Below are positions 33,851 through 44,649 of a stretch of DNA of 64,000 nucleotides, in pieces. The notes under the pieces were generated by a model. The model was not told the origin of the DNA and made no database searches. It was given only the letters and a program-made list of their open reading frames with translations. This DNA comes from Neckera pumila (taxonomy: Eukaryota; Streptophyta; Bryopsida; Hypnales; Neckeraceae). The first letter of the stretch is position 1, and every line of letters starts with the position of its first letter. The translations under genes were made by a program, and so were the position numbers. Location of the stretch: contig OZ018413.1 in NCBI GenBank assembly GCA_963969595.1, positions 1,924,501 to 1,988,500 on the forward strand, given 5' to 3'.

Positions 33851-34148
33851 ACAAGGAGGTGGGCTTACTTTCTTCTACTGAAGCAAAACCCAGTGGAATT
33901 CAAAAAATCACAACTAGAATTAGTAAAAGACTCCGCAGTGGTGGAGTTTGCTAGAGTTTGCTAGTGATCGACTTGCACAAGTTATTCTGAACTACATATG
34001 CCACACAAGGTGAGCTTAATTTCTTCTGCTGAAGCAAAACGCAACTTAGTTCTGAGTTCAAAATCACACTGGCCAACGTTGGTAGAGAGCCACTTGCACA
34101 AGTTGTTCTGATGATCTGAACTATGTCTCCTAGCTTCAACACACAAGG
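33851..34148. repeat. Two-copy tandem repeat upstream of the tetraspan gene
   Basis: ACAAGG...GCTTACTTTCTTCTACTGAA at 33851 is repeated from 34005 (GCTTAATTTCTTCTGCTGAA), and a third ACAAGG at 34143 begins a partial copy. Both units contain CACTTGCACAAGTT.TTCTGA-like text. Units are about 140-155 bp. Since the gene reads leftward from 33832, the array lies in its promoter and could duplicate regulatory sites. Confidence 0.8.
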
Positions 34149-34334
34149 TCTGTGGTAGTGCTGTTGAAGAGGCTTGCAGTTTCTGAGTATTATTGCGGGA
34201 GATCGAGTTGCAATATACTACTGCAAAAGCCTGCTGCTCTGCATTACATGTCAAAAGCTGCCGGAGGAGATTTCACGCGCAGTCTGTAAGTACAGTCTGG
34301 GTGCTGCTGGGGGGTCGAGCTTATAGTTGTATGA

Positions 34335-34508
34335 CGAGCCTCTTGCGGAGGCCGTTTTGCCCCCGTTTAACCCCTGGAGAAAACGCAGGAACGTTTTATT
34401 TGCAACGCATGATAAAATTTGCAAATTTTGAGTTCATATCTGCAATCAGAGGCCTCAAATTAGGAGAGGTGCTGACAAATAGGGGGTCTTTGTTTTTACA
34501 TTCACCCG
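34335..34508 (+). repeat. Dispersed repeat D, first of two direct copies around two foldback elements
   Basis: The text from GAGCCTCTTGCGGAGGCCGT to TTTTTACATTCACCC matches 34858-35065 with small differences. The core (TTTGCAACGCATGATAAAAT, GGCCTCAAATTAGGAGAGG) also occurs, reverse-complemented and diverged, near 42130-42250, 43160-43290 and 43415-43530. Confidence 0.8.
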
Positions 34509-34531
34509 CAAGAGGCTCATCATATAACTAT

Positions 34532-34663
34532 CACTAGTAGAAAACCGGGCCCGATCTGTTGTTTTGGTCGCGTTGATCATCAACAAATTTTTGTTCATGA
34601 ACAAAAATCTATTGATGATCAACGCAACCAAAACAACAGATCGGGCCCGGTTTTCTACGAGTG
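34532..34663. mobile_element. CACTA-type foldback MITE with TAT target duplication
   Basis: A 132-bp near-perfect hairpin starts CACTAGTAGAAAACCGGGCC and ends GGCCCGGTTTTCTACGAGTG. TAT flanks both sides (34529-34531 and 34664-34666). The CACTA start, GTG end and 3-bp duplication are the established features of the CACTA (CMC/EnSpm) superfamily. The arms meet at a short GTTCATGAAC centre. Confidence 0.93.
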
Positions 34664-34667
34664 TATA

Positions 34668-34828
34668 CACAGGAAGAACAGGAGGTCAATACCAGGGGGA
34701 TATTTTTTTCACAGTGTAACTCCCCCCCCTCCCTCAAATCTTACTTAAAACAGAAATTTTAGGGGGGGTGTAGTTACACGTTGAAAAAAATATCCCCCCC
34801 CCCGTATTGACCTCCCGTTCTTCCTGTG
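34668..34828. mobile_element. Second foldback element, CACAGG ends, ATA flanks
   Basis: It begins four bases after the previous hairpin. The ends are CACAGGAAGAACAGGAGGTC and GACCTCCCGTTCTTCCTGTG, with long C and G runs in the arms. ATA precedes the left end and follows the right end. CAC...GTG with a 3-bp duplication again fits the CACTA superfamily, though the CACAG start is atypical, so the class is inferred. Confidence 0.78.
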
Positions 34829-34857
34829 ATAAGTGGTTGTGTCTAAAGTAGTATTGG

Positions 34858-35065
34858 GAGCCTCTTGCGGAAGTCGTTTTGCCCCCTTCTCCCCCCTCCC
34901 CCGTTTTATCCCTGGAAAAAACACAGGAGCGTTTTATTTGCAACGCATGATAAAATTTGCAAATTTGAGTTCATATTTGCAATCAAAGGCCTCAAATTAG
35001 GAGAGGTGTTAACAATTAAACAAAGACGGCACAAAATAGGGGGTCTTTGTTTTTACATTCACCCT
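34858..35065 (+). repeat. Dispersed repeat D, second direct copy
   Basis: This repeats 34335-34508 with extra C-rich sequence near 34890 and a 20-bp insertion (AATTAAACAAAGACGGCACA, near 35013). The two foldback elements sit between the two copies. Confidence 0.8.
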
Positions 35066-35631
35066 GGGCTTTACCTTCGCAAGAGCAACTATAAGCTCGA
35101 CCCTGCTGCCTGGGGTCGGCATTCTCGGCCAGACTCCATGTTTTTCTCCAGTTTCCTCGGTGACTATCCTGCCGCAGAAAGAACGCGGCAACTTGGCTTG
35201 ACCGCGGACGGGACAACAAAACGTGCTGCCGTGCTTGGAAGTGGGGAAGTCGGTACGGGAGCACCGGGAGCACGGCAGCATAATTTTTTTGGAGTTTTCC
35301 ACATCACCGATCAATGTGGCGATCCTATTTTGAACTCTTTTCTTTGAGTGATTCCTGTTGATGCATTCTGAGTTTCACACTGTAATTTAGTACTCCATAT
35401 AATTAATAAGAAAAAATCTTGACCCCAAGCTTTGAATGGATTTGGCCAAAATCTGCTCCCAAGAAACTCAAATTTTCTATCGCCTTTTTGTTGGCCAAGT
35501 TCCAATGGTTCAGTTGGGAATTAGAAACATTCTCACTGAGTGATAACTTTCAATGAGGCAGCCTAGGCAGCCCAGGCAGGTGCACGAACTTATCCTCCAA
35601 GTCAAAAACTGCAGGGTTGAATTTCTAAACT
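35066..35631. other. Intergenic DNA with a GC-richer island
   Basis: About 35090-35285 is distinctly GC-richer than its surroundings and stays open in several frames. Neither strand's translation resembles a family I know. It may be a captured gene fragment. The remainder is AT-rich. Confidence 0.35.
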
Positions 35632-35845
35632 TTGAAGCCCAAAAACTTGACTGCAGTAAATTTTTTAGCATCTAAGGGCGTGACACTATGGCCGTCGCAC
35701 GAGAGTCCGTTGGTGTCCATCAATCAGATTTCAGGATCCCAGAAGTTTGGCCTCTCGAGCCTTCACACTAGGCGGCATAGTCCAAAGTCTGTCGCCCTCA
35801 AAACTATCTATCTAGCAGAAAAATGTTTATATGGCAAAAAAGTTC

Positions 35846-35912
35846 GACAGACTCTCGAGGAGAGTTTGGGTCCTGCAAAATTGGAGACCCAAACTCTCCT
35901 CGAGAGTCTGTC
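35846..35912. repeat. Perfect 27-bp-arm hairpin
   Basis: GACAGACTCTCGAGGAGAGT...GGGTC (35846-35872) is followed after a 13-bp loop by its exact reverse complement (35886-35912). No base in either arm is mismatched. Nearby (35690, 35770) are ACACTATGGCC-like motifs shared with the MITE at 36318-36460, so it may be the core of a larger element. Perfect arms of this size could also be the stem of a small RNA precursor. Confidence 0.85.
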
Positions 35913-36317
35913 AAATTTTTTCCAGAAGCTGACAAGATCTTAGCCGTGAAATTGGACTAGGAGGGTTGTTTTTGCAATTTTCTGTTTTTGTTTATGTTGG
36001 GCTGCCCCTCCCTTTGTTATTTGTTATTTGTTATTTGTTAACTGCATTCTAGAATGCCCCTTTTTTATTTCAATGCCATCCTCTTATTCTATTTATACCC
36101 TTCATATTCCTTGTTTGATGATGAGAGCATGTGCTGTAAATTTTCAAGGCTGTTTATGACCTCTTTTTCATGTTCTTTTAGTTTTTGCTTGAAAAAATTG
36201 CCACATGAGTGAAGCTTCATAGGAAATTTCAAAAATTGGATGGACAAATATGGAGAGAAAAAGATAGAATTCGAACAAACGGTATAGGTTTGGACTTTGG
36301 GCTTGGCCTTTAGAGGC

Positions 36318-36460
36318 TTCACACTATGGCCGGCCAAAGACTCCAATTCCTATATTCTATTGCGTTTTTAAAGCTCATTTCTTTGGACTCAACAAAGTTT
36401 GGCCACTCAATCCCACGGCCACTCAATCCCACTCTTGATTTGGACGGCCATAGTGTGAAG
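36318..36460. mobile_element. MITE with TTCACACTATGGCCG ends
   Basis: The ends TTCACACTATGGCCG and CGGCCATAGTGTGAA are an exact 15-bp inverted repeat. GAGGC flanks both sides, a possible 5-bp target duplication. The interior of about 110 bp contains two copies of GGCCACTCAATCCCA. Superfamily uncertain. Confidence 0.75.
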
Positions 36461-37665
36461 AGGCCCTAAGGTGGGCACTTGCAAATGCACCAATGACCTA
36501 AACAGCCATCTTCACTTAGTATAAGGTGAAACCACCCATAACCAATCACTTAAAGGAATTTTGGAGCACATGATGAGCTGTATGCAACAAAGAAAAATTT
36601 TCCCAATGTAGAAAGATAGAGAATGTTGGGATTGTAAATTTTTGTAATTTTATTCGCAAAATTGAAATTATTCTAAATTTTGGGAGCCAAAAAGTATTCC
36701 AAACCAATTGCCAATCTGTAGAGTCTTCCAATTCCAATCACTCAAGAACTAGTTTTTTACTTTCTACTTTCTTGCTACTTTCTTGCTACTTTCTGCATAC
36801 TTTAGAACATGTGTCATGATTTTATTAGTTCCAACTTTAAAAAAGAAGTAAAAGGCACATTACAAGCCTTGATTGGAAATAGGGGCACTACCGGTTGGGC
36901 ATTGGTTTCTAGTTGGAAATGGGTGGTTCCACCTTAAATCTCCAAAATTAATTATATACCTATAGAGAAGCATTGATTTTAAAACCAAACTTTGTTCCTT
37001 TGTAACTTTTGCATATTGTATTCAAATGTCATTTTCTTTTGTACATTGGAACCTTGTTTCACTTGCCTACAGAAAATGTGAAAATTTAATCAATCTAATA
37101 ATAGCAACTAGGAACAATAGCAAAAAATGGTGGTTTTAGGGGTACCCACTTTTTCTCATCTCTCAATTTAAAATAAACTTTTGATTGTTAGAAATATTGC
37201 ACCTGCATCGTTCCTTGCCAATGTGAACAGACAGTATAACTGACCCCATTACGGACACAACTCTAGATAAACCTATTGCAGGCACAATTCTTCTTGTGAA
37301 GTACATTTCACATGACACATGTACACAATAAGAATTTTTGGGCCTGCAAAAGGCATGTCTGCACTTGTACTTAGAATGGTATCAATTAGCTTATATTATC
37401 GATGCATTGACAATGTCATTTACATTGTTGTTGAGATAGATAGAAGGTAATATACTAAAAATCAAACTATAATTCATTTTTTCATGCAATGGTTGTCACA
37501 TGGTTGTTTTGGTATCATATGGTTGTTGTTATATCTTATTAAATAACCTCTATAATCCAAACAAATGTATTGTATTATAAATGCCCTTGACATCTTTAAT
37601 TCAAAAGATTTTAGCAAAAAAAAAAGTTTTGGGTTGCTAAATACAAATTAGAATGATTTGTATTA
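36461..37665. other. AT-rich intergenic DNA
   Basis: No gene is recognised. Small repeats occur (TACTTTCTTGCTACTTTC near 36763). The segment does not match other parts of the window as far as I can see. Confidence 0.4.
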
Positions 37666-39494
37666 ACTCCTAAAGTCCCAAGAGTTCCCTCATGGGACTC
37701 TTCAAGCTTCGGGAAGGTACCTATGTTCTTAATTTTTGTAAAGATTTTTTGATACTTTCTCATAAGATAGGAAATATTGACTAACTTTTTGGAAATATAA
37801 TTTCTATTTCAATTAGTGCCTGGAAGCAAAAGTTATACTACAATAAGCCCATAATAGAAGAGGGCAAGCAACAAAAAAATCCACAAAAAATTGAAATACC
37901 TTTAAAAAAAATACTTTTTATAGATTATATTTTTGTCTATAGGAAAAGATTTGATTCATTTTGTTTGGATAAGTGCTGTGAAAGTTATGAAGCATTTTGT
38001 TTTGCGGCAATCTTAGCAAATTCTTGAGAAAATAATGTATTAGCTCTATTTATGAACACAATTCTTTTAGAAAGCCAAGAAAAGAATTGCACATCATTTC
38101 ATTTAACCCCTAAAGGTTCTTGACTATGTTTTCACCAAAGACTCTCCAAAACTGCCATTTCTAATACAAGTATCAAATTTCAGAAAAAAAAAACATTTTT
38201 GGACACATGTAACCGTAGGATCTTGTAGTAAACTTGTTTGAGAAGATGTGGAAAAATTTTCAGAATTTTCCACGGTGTGGATTGCAAGATAATAGCAGTT
38301 GAATTGACAAAAATCCTTTTTTTGTCCCTGCGAAAATCTGGGCAGCTGCCCTTCACAAGGTCACATTTGTATGAAAAAATGTCGAAAATGGTGGTTACTC
38401 TTTGGATCCATTTTCCTAGACAAGTTGGATACATGCTTGAAAAAATTCAGATCATTTAGAATTGTACAACATATAGGAAAAAAATAGTAAATAGGAAGAG
38501 GTAGAGAATGATTCAAAACACTAAATTGTTAAGAATTTATTTATGGAATTGAAAAATGTCAATACCAACGGTTGTAATGTTGTGATAAACAATCTACACC
38601 TAAGGTTTTTATTTTTTTTCAAAAATATTAAAAATTGAGTGAAATAAAGGACTTCAAAGTTTATTTTTAGAGTTGAGATTCCATAACTACCCTCAAACTA
38701 AGAATCCTCATAACTTTTGACTCATAGATCCAAATGGAATGATTCAAAGCTTCCCACCTACATATAAATCTAAAGAATCAATTTCAAATTTTTATTTTTT
38801 TAAAAAGTGATTTTTAAAGAAGTTTTTTTTGCTGCCCGGATTGCCCGCCAAGCAATGAAAATGACATATCATGCAATAACTTTTTAATCCTGTAATCAAA
38901 AGTTATGAAAATTGTTGAGCCTTAAAGCTACTCCTTGGGAAAATGCTGTGTGAAAATTTCAAAGAAAAAAAATAAAATCTCCGCTTGTAGTGAGCTGCCC
39001 AAAAGAGCTATTTTCTCAAAAAAGCATGTTTAGTCCTTTAGGGGTTAATTCCGTGAACAATATCACCATTGAGATTAGTGTGTTTCAATTCCATCTTAGA
39101 GCTATCAACAATATTATTTTTTATTTTTTTTGTATCCGCTTTGACTTAACAAAATTTTAAAGAATGAAATCATATGGGGGAGATGTTTTTCTCCAAACTC
39201 TCAACTCAATTCTTTAATATAAAAATTTAAATTCACAATGAGTAGTATCAAATTTAAGTTTAAAGATTTAAAGCCTTCCATGAGTCAAGTTAGGAGTAGA
39301 AAAATTTGAAATGCTTATCTTGTAATTGTTTTAGTCAAAGTTTTTGAAATTTCTTCTAAAGATTCTCATACTAGTCTAGTGCAAGATCCTACAATTCAAA
39401 AGAAAAAAGTGTTCAAATTTTGTATTGTTTACACTGAAAATAGCAATTTTGAATGTTATTTAACCCTGAAAAATGGCCTTGGGACTTTAGAGGT
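37666..39494 (+). mobile_element. ACCCCTAAA-type element, variant B, interrupted by a variant A element
   Basis: Left end TA-ACTCCTAAAGTCCC, right end GGGACTTTAGAGGT. The first 440 bp follow the B variants up to CACATCATTT. The B text resumes after 39047 with AACAATATCACCATTG, the normal continuation. The interruption is the variant A element at 38106-39045. Confidence 0.82.
38106..39045 (-). mobile_element. ACCCCTAAA-type element, variant A, nested in a variant B element
   Basis: The ends ACCCCTAAAGG and CCTTTAGGGGT are exact inverted repeats flanked by TA. The interior matches copies at 41001, 44650 and 54074, including a stretch that translates similarly in each copy (GCTGCCCAGATTTTCG region). 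That similarity reflects shared DNA, since frames carry stops and lengths differ. About 0.94 kb. Confidence 0.88.
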
Positions 39495-41000
39495 ATATGA
39501 TGTGTTTACTTATTATCATATACAAATATCTTCAAATCTATTCAAAATGAATGCAATAACATATCAAATTGCAACGTATAGATCATCTATGATAGTAAAT
39601 GATGTCTCAAATCTTTAGTTCATTAAAAATCTTCAAACTCCATTCAAAATAATATTATCTACACTTTTCTATATATATTTATTTTTTGAAGCATAGTTAC
39701 ATAGGTCAATTTTACAATACTAATGGAGTGGCGGATCTTCAATGATATACAACAACATGCAATAAAATATTGAAGACATTATGGTTCATTAAAGCATTGA
39801 CAATTTTTTGAGTGATTTTGAAACCCGGCCAAACGCTTGAGTCTAAGAGGGTGGATAGCTTTGAAATTTATTTACTTTCAAAATGTAATTGTTTTTTATT
39901 TCTATTTTTTTTTATTATAGTATATGCAAGATACTGCAGTACTTGTGTTTGCTCATTTGGATTTTGTTCACTCATTTTCAAAGTGTAGTGCATGGAGTGA
40001 AACTGAACAAAATATTAACTCAATTTTTGGAGTTACAATATATTGGTTTGTCCTATTGTAACAATGCATGTGATACTATTTACTAGAGTCACATTATTTT
40101 GAATTAGCACAACATTTGACCGATTTCCACAGAATAAATTTTTTGCAAAAATATTAATCTTCCCCTCTTATGTATCTTGTCCCCTGAATTTTAGGGCAAA
40201 TTGTTGTAGTACTTAAAAATGAATTTAGATATACATTTAGACTCGATCAATTTTGCTAACAACAATCCATAGATGAAGTGCAAATATACATTTTAGAACC
40301 TTTGGCTGAAAATTTCATTGAAAATTTGAAAAAAATACAAAGACAACATGATTTTGAAGATCTTATAGTTGAATATTATGAAAAGTGTCATCATCTTAGG
40401 AGAACGTTTGATAATAAAGTATGAACTTTAGAAGGATAAATTTTGGTTGCATATTTCAAATGCCGTTTACATTCAAAATATGTTAAAAAATGGTAATGAA
40501 GATCACAATTGCTTAGAATAATAATATGCAGACAATAATACCTATTTTAATATTTAGGGGCGTTGTATGTTGTAGCCAAACAACTTGCTTATCACAAAAA
40601 ATACTTTTGTCAAAAAAATACCTTTATATAGAGGAGTTGAAATAAAAAGCAACATGTGAGGAAGTTTCAAGAATAAAACCTTCATTGGAATCAACTTAAT
40701 GAAACAAAAAGTGAGCCTCTGGTATCATAGCTATTTGATTTTGTAATATTAAAAAAAAAAGTTGTAATAGAATGTAAGAAGACATGATCTACTTTACATT
40801 GTTGATTCATGCTATGTGTACAGTAGATAAATCAAGAAATGTCATTTTTTCTAATTCCACTCCACTCAAGTTTGGGTAGAATGTGGACTTTGTAGAAACT
40901 TCTATTGCACATAGGGCAACTTCAAGCCTACAATTTACAAGGCTCCAAGAGCAACTAATGAAAGTTAAATAGTTCATTACAACAGCCAATAGAAATTTTT
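39495..41000. other. AT-rich intergenic DNA
   Basis: No gene is recognised. From about 40836 the sequence is the repeat also found at 1860-2110, and it forms the left flank of the variant A insertion at 41001. Confidence 0.45.
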
Positions 41001-41929
41001 AACCTCTAAAGGACCAATATGTGTTTTTGGCTACATAAAATTTTTGGGCACATACATATGATTACAGAATTCCATGTTTTAGGCCCAAATTTAAGTAGAA
41101 GGTGGGGATAAAGAATATATTTCAAATGCACTAAATTTAAAGACATTTGGAAATATGATAAAAATTATGGCCTAATATGTTAGTTTTTTTCGTAAATGGT
41201 AGTCTAGTTAGATTTTTAAAAAATCACCTTTTTAGAACAAAAATTTGAGATTGGTTTTCTAGAGTTGTATTCACGTGGAAAGCTTTGAATCATATCTTTT
41301 TGATCAATGAGTCAAAAGTTATGAGGAATTTTTGTTTACAAGCAGTTATGGATTCTCTATTCTAAAATAAACTTTGAAGTCCTATATGGCTTACTCAATT
41401 TTCAATATTTTTTGAAAAAAAATAAAATCATAGAATGTAGACTGTTTAGTACAAAAGGTTTCATTGCAACCATTGGGATTTGCGTTTTTCAATTCCATTA
41501 TTAAATTCTTAACAATTTTGTATTTTGAATCATTATCTATTTCATTCTACTTACTATTTTTCTTATATGTACAATTCCAAATGATGTGAAAATTTTCAAG
41601 CATGTAGCCAACTTGTCTAAGAAAAAGAATCCAAGGACTAAGCACTACCATTTTGAACATTTTTTCATAGAAAAACGAGCTTGTGAAGTGCAATTGCCCT
41701 ATTTTTTGCAAGGCCAAAAAAATAATTTCAATGAATTTGAATGCTTATATCTTGCAATCCACGAGGTGGGAATTTCCAAAATTTATACCACATGTTTTCA
41801 ATTTAGTATACTACAAGATCCTGTAGTTACAAGTGTCAAAATAGTTTTTTTTCAAAAATTTGGTACTTGTATTAAAAATGGCAATTTTTGAGCATTTTCA
41901 GTGAAAACATAGTCGGTGACTTTAGGGGT
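41001..41929 (+). mobile_element. ACCCCTAAA-type element, variant A
   Basis: Ends ACCTCTAAAGGACC and GACTTTAGGGGT; TA precedes the left end and TG (decayed TA) follows the right. The unoccupied site is seen near 2045. Its interior matches the other A copies in the opposite orientation to 38106-39045. Confidence 0.85.
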
Positions 41930-42412
41930 TGAAGTATAGTCTAACGATATTGTGTGCTTTTCAACTTTGAAAATTCATAGACTAATGTTAAAAATTAAAA
42001 GAAAATTTTTAAATCATCATTCAGACCACCAACCTAGTAGGGCCAGGGAGGATTGCCCCCCCTACTGCCCCAGTCAAGCATAAATGTAAAAAAGTGCCTC
42101 CTATGTTGTGTCATATTTTTATGTATTTCTTCATTACTCTAAGCTAATTTGGGGCCTCTGATTGCAAATATGGGTTCAAAAGATTCAAATTCTATCATTT
42201 GTTGCAAATGAAAATTCTAATATTTTTCCCTATGGATAAACTGTGGGGCAATGAAGTGGTCAAGTCAACTTGGCTAAGGCTAGGGAGGATTGCCCCCCTC
42301 ATTGCCCCAGCCAAAGATAAATGTAAAAAATTGCCCCTTGTTTTGGGCCACATAGAGATAGAAAGAAGTATCAGTTTGGGATGTCTTCTAAAATGATGTT
42401 CCCAAAGGAGTA
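41930..42412. repeat. Repeat D unit (reverse) with GC-richer phrase duplicated
   Basis: AGGGAGGATTGCCCCCC occurs at about 42044 and again at 42283, each followed by CCCCAG and AAATGTAAAAAA. Between them is a reverse copy of repeat D. No gene is recognised. Confidence 0.6.
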
Positions 42413-43052
42413 ACCCCTAATGCCTAAGACCTGTTTTGGGCTTCCTGGAATTTGCTCTAAATTGAAAAAAATGCCAACATTTTGATAAGTTATATCAATT
42501 TTTTTTAAATTGTAACCTTAAAAATTCAAACTAGACATGTTAGAGATCTCATAGGAAAAGAAATCACAACAATATCACTTATGGAGTGAAAGATTATAAC
42601 GTTTGACCATGAGGGTGCTAAAACTGCAAAAATCTTTCAATCTTCTTTACACAATTCAAATCTAAAAAGTTGGTGACTCCAAAAATATGAGGTTAAAGGG
42701 CCTAACCTTGTATAACCCCGATCAATTTATGGCTTCTTAAAATCTACTCCACAATTTTTTTAAATGAATTTTGAATGTGATTTTTTCTCCAAGATCTAGT
42801 ATATTTGAGGCTCATTTCCAAGAGCTCTCAACACTACGGGAAGCCAAGATTGCAATGGGTACCCTTGTACAAAAACTTGAATAGAAAAATTACTATCATT
42901 TATGTTCAAGATCGGATTTTGGGTGCTAAAATTAGACTTCAAGAAGAACTTTCTAAAAATATGAACCACTAAAAAAGTAGCAAATTGGTTAGGTTTTATT
43001 TAACTTGAAAGTTTTGCAAACACCAGATTGGGTGCCTTGGGCATTTAGGGGT
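42413..43052 (+). mobile_element. ACCCCTAAA-type element, variant E
   Basis: Ends ACCCCTAATGCC and GGCATTTAGGGGT-like, with TA on both sides (42411-42412 and 43053-43054). It matches 31293-31942 over its length. About 640 bp, non-coding. Confidence 0.82.
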
Positions 43053-43666
43053 TAAAATGGAGAACGTTAAATCTGTCGCACAAAGTAGGGCCAACAAGGT
43101 TAATTTTGTATTCTCCGGGACAAAAGTAATAAAAAAAACCCTGTATCTAGGATATGTTAGAGACGTCTTCTAGCCAATTTGGGATCTCTAATTGCAAATA
43201 TGAATTCAAAATTTGCAAATTTTTTCATATGTGGAAAATTAAAAAAAAATGTATTTTCCCCTAGGATACATCCACCCTGTTGGTCCTATTTTGTGCACGA
43301 GCTTACGCAAAATGTTAAATCCATCCCACGAAATGGGATCAATAGGGTAAGTTTTGTGTTTTTCTGGAGGAAAAAAGGAAAAAAAAAAATTGTTTTGTGC
43401 CGTGTCTAGGGTATCTTATGAACCTCTCCTAGGTAATTTGGGATCTCTGATTGCAAATATGAACTCAAAATTTGGAAAAATATTTTTTGTGGCAAATAAA
43501 AAATTCCTATTTCTTTCCCCTTGGTAAATCCAGCCTTGCTGGTCCCACCTTGTGAGACGGGTATAACGTCTCCCCGGGTTTACAGTAACGTCCTGCGGTT
43601 TAAATGTTTTCCCAAAGGCACGGTATATAAATTAGTATGTCCGCATATTAGGAAATACAGAGTATT
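43053..43666. repeat. Two repeat D units (reverse) in tandem
   Basis: AATTTGGGATCTCT.ATTGCAAATATGAA occurs near 43178 and 43436, each followed by TTTGCAAATT- or TTTGGAAAAA-like text and a CCACCCTG/CCAGCCTTG..GGTCC phrase. The period is about 258 bp. Confidence 0.7.
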
Positions 43667-44649
43667 ATTTTTTGGCAGATCATTCAACAACCGACAACTT
43701 GAGGCACTATTCCTTTGTTAGGTGACGGTATCACCATTTATCATGATGTCGTGTCGACTGTGCGTTGCATATTCTTTTCCAATATTAAAAAAATACCGAC
43801 CAATCATGAGTCGTCCTGGAGCACCGTACGAAAATTTAAAGCATGTGGGCACAAAGTTCACCGGGATTTTATGCCGTGGTCCCAAATCTGGCTAAGTTAA
43901 ATTTCCCAAAAAAATTATTTGGAAATCCAATGCACGGGTCCCAAATCTGCCTAGATTTTCCAAAAAAATTATTTTGAAGTAATCCTTGCCCATGCCCATT
44001 GAAATTGAGGGGTAAAAATCACGTCATTTCCGTCATATACCGCATTTGAGTTGATGTTAAATGGGGAGACGAGGTGCAAAAGATTTGTTGGGTGGGGGAT
44101 AAGTAAGTCAATCTCCATCCACAAGGTCATTGAATTGCTAGATTGCAAAATGGGACGGGGTTTTAGAAATTAGAGTGGCTTATCTCTTAGCCTTCCACGA
44201 AGGTTGCATTGTCCACGTGAGCTGGATTAATTGTCCTCTTTCATCTTCCCCTTACTTATTACCGTTTCTTTGGGAAAATAAAAGTAAAAATTGGGGTGGC
44301 TAAATTTGGGGTCATCCATGTAGCTTAGCCATTTTCTTGGATCCTTTACCTTGAAGCAATCAACACTCTCTCTCCTTCTCTACTCTTTGTTGTATTGCCT
44401 TGTCACTCCCGCCTTTGTTGTCCTAGATTTTGGAGTAAGGTAGGAAGTTCTAAAATTGCGCAAGCTCAAAAATGTTCTTTAATATGAAAGTACATATTGC
44501 TTTCTTCAATGTATCAGTTGACACTAACATACTAACATACTACTTATTAATTCATCAAGTTCAGACAATATTTAAAGCGGGGTCTTTATGGGGATGATGA
44601 AGCTATTTACATCTGTTCAAAATGTGGATGAAAATTCATTTAGTTATTA
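43667..44649. repeat. Segmental-duplication arm, copy B, left part
   Basis: Matches 6195-7090 and 8012-8180, skipping the variant B element that copy A carries at 7091-8011. No gene is recognised. Confidence 0.78.

Noticed and set aside
35009..35347. Overlapping frames in the GC-richer island on both strands
   Set aside because: No recognisable domain, no splice structure and no second copy for comparison. Kept only as a possible captured fragment.
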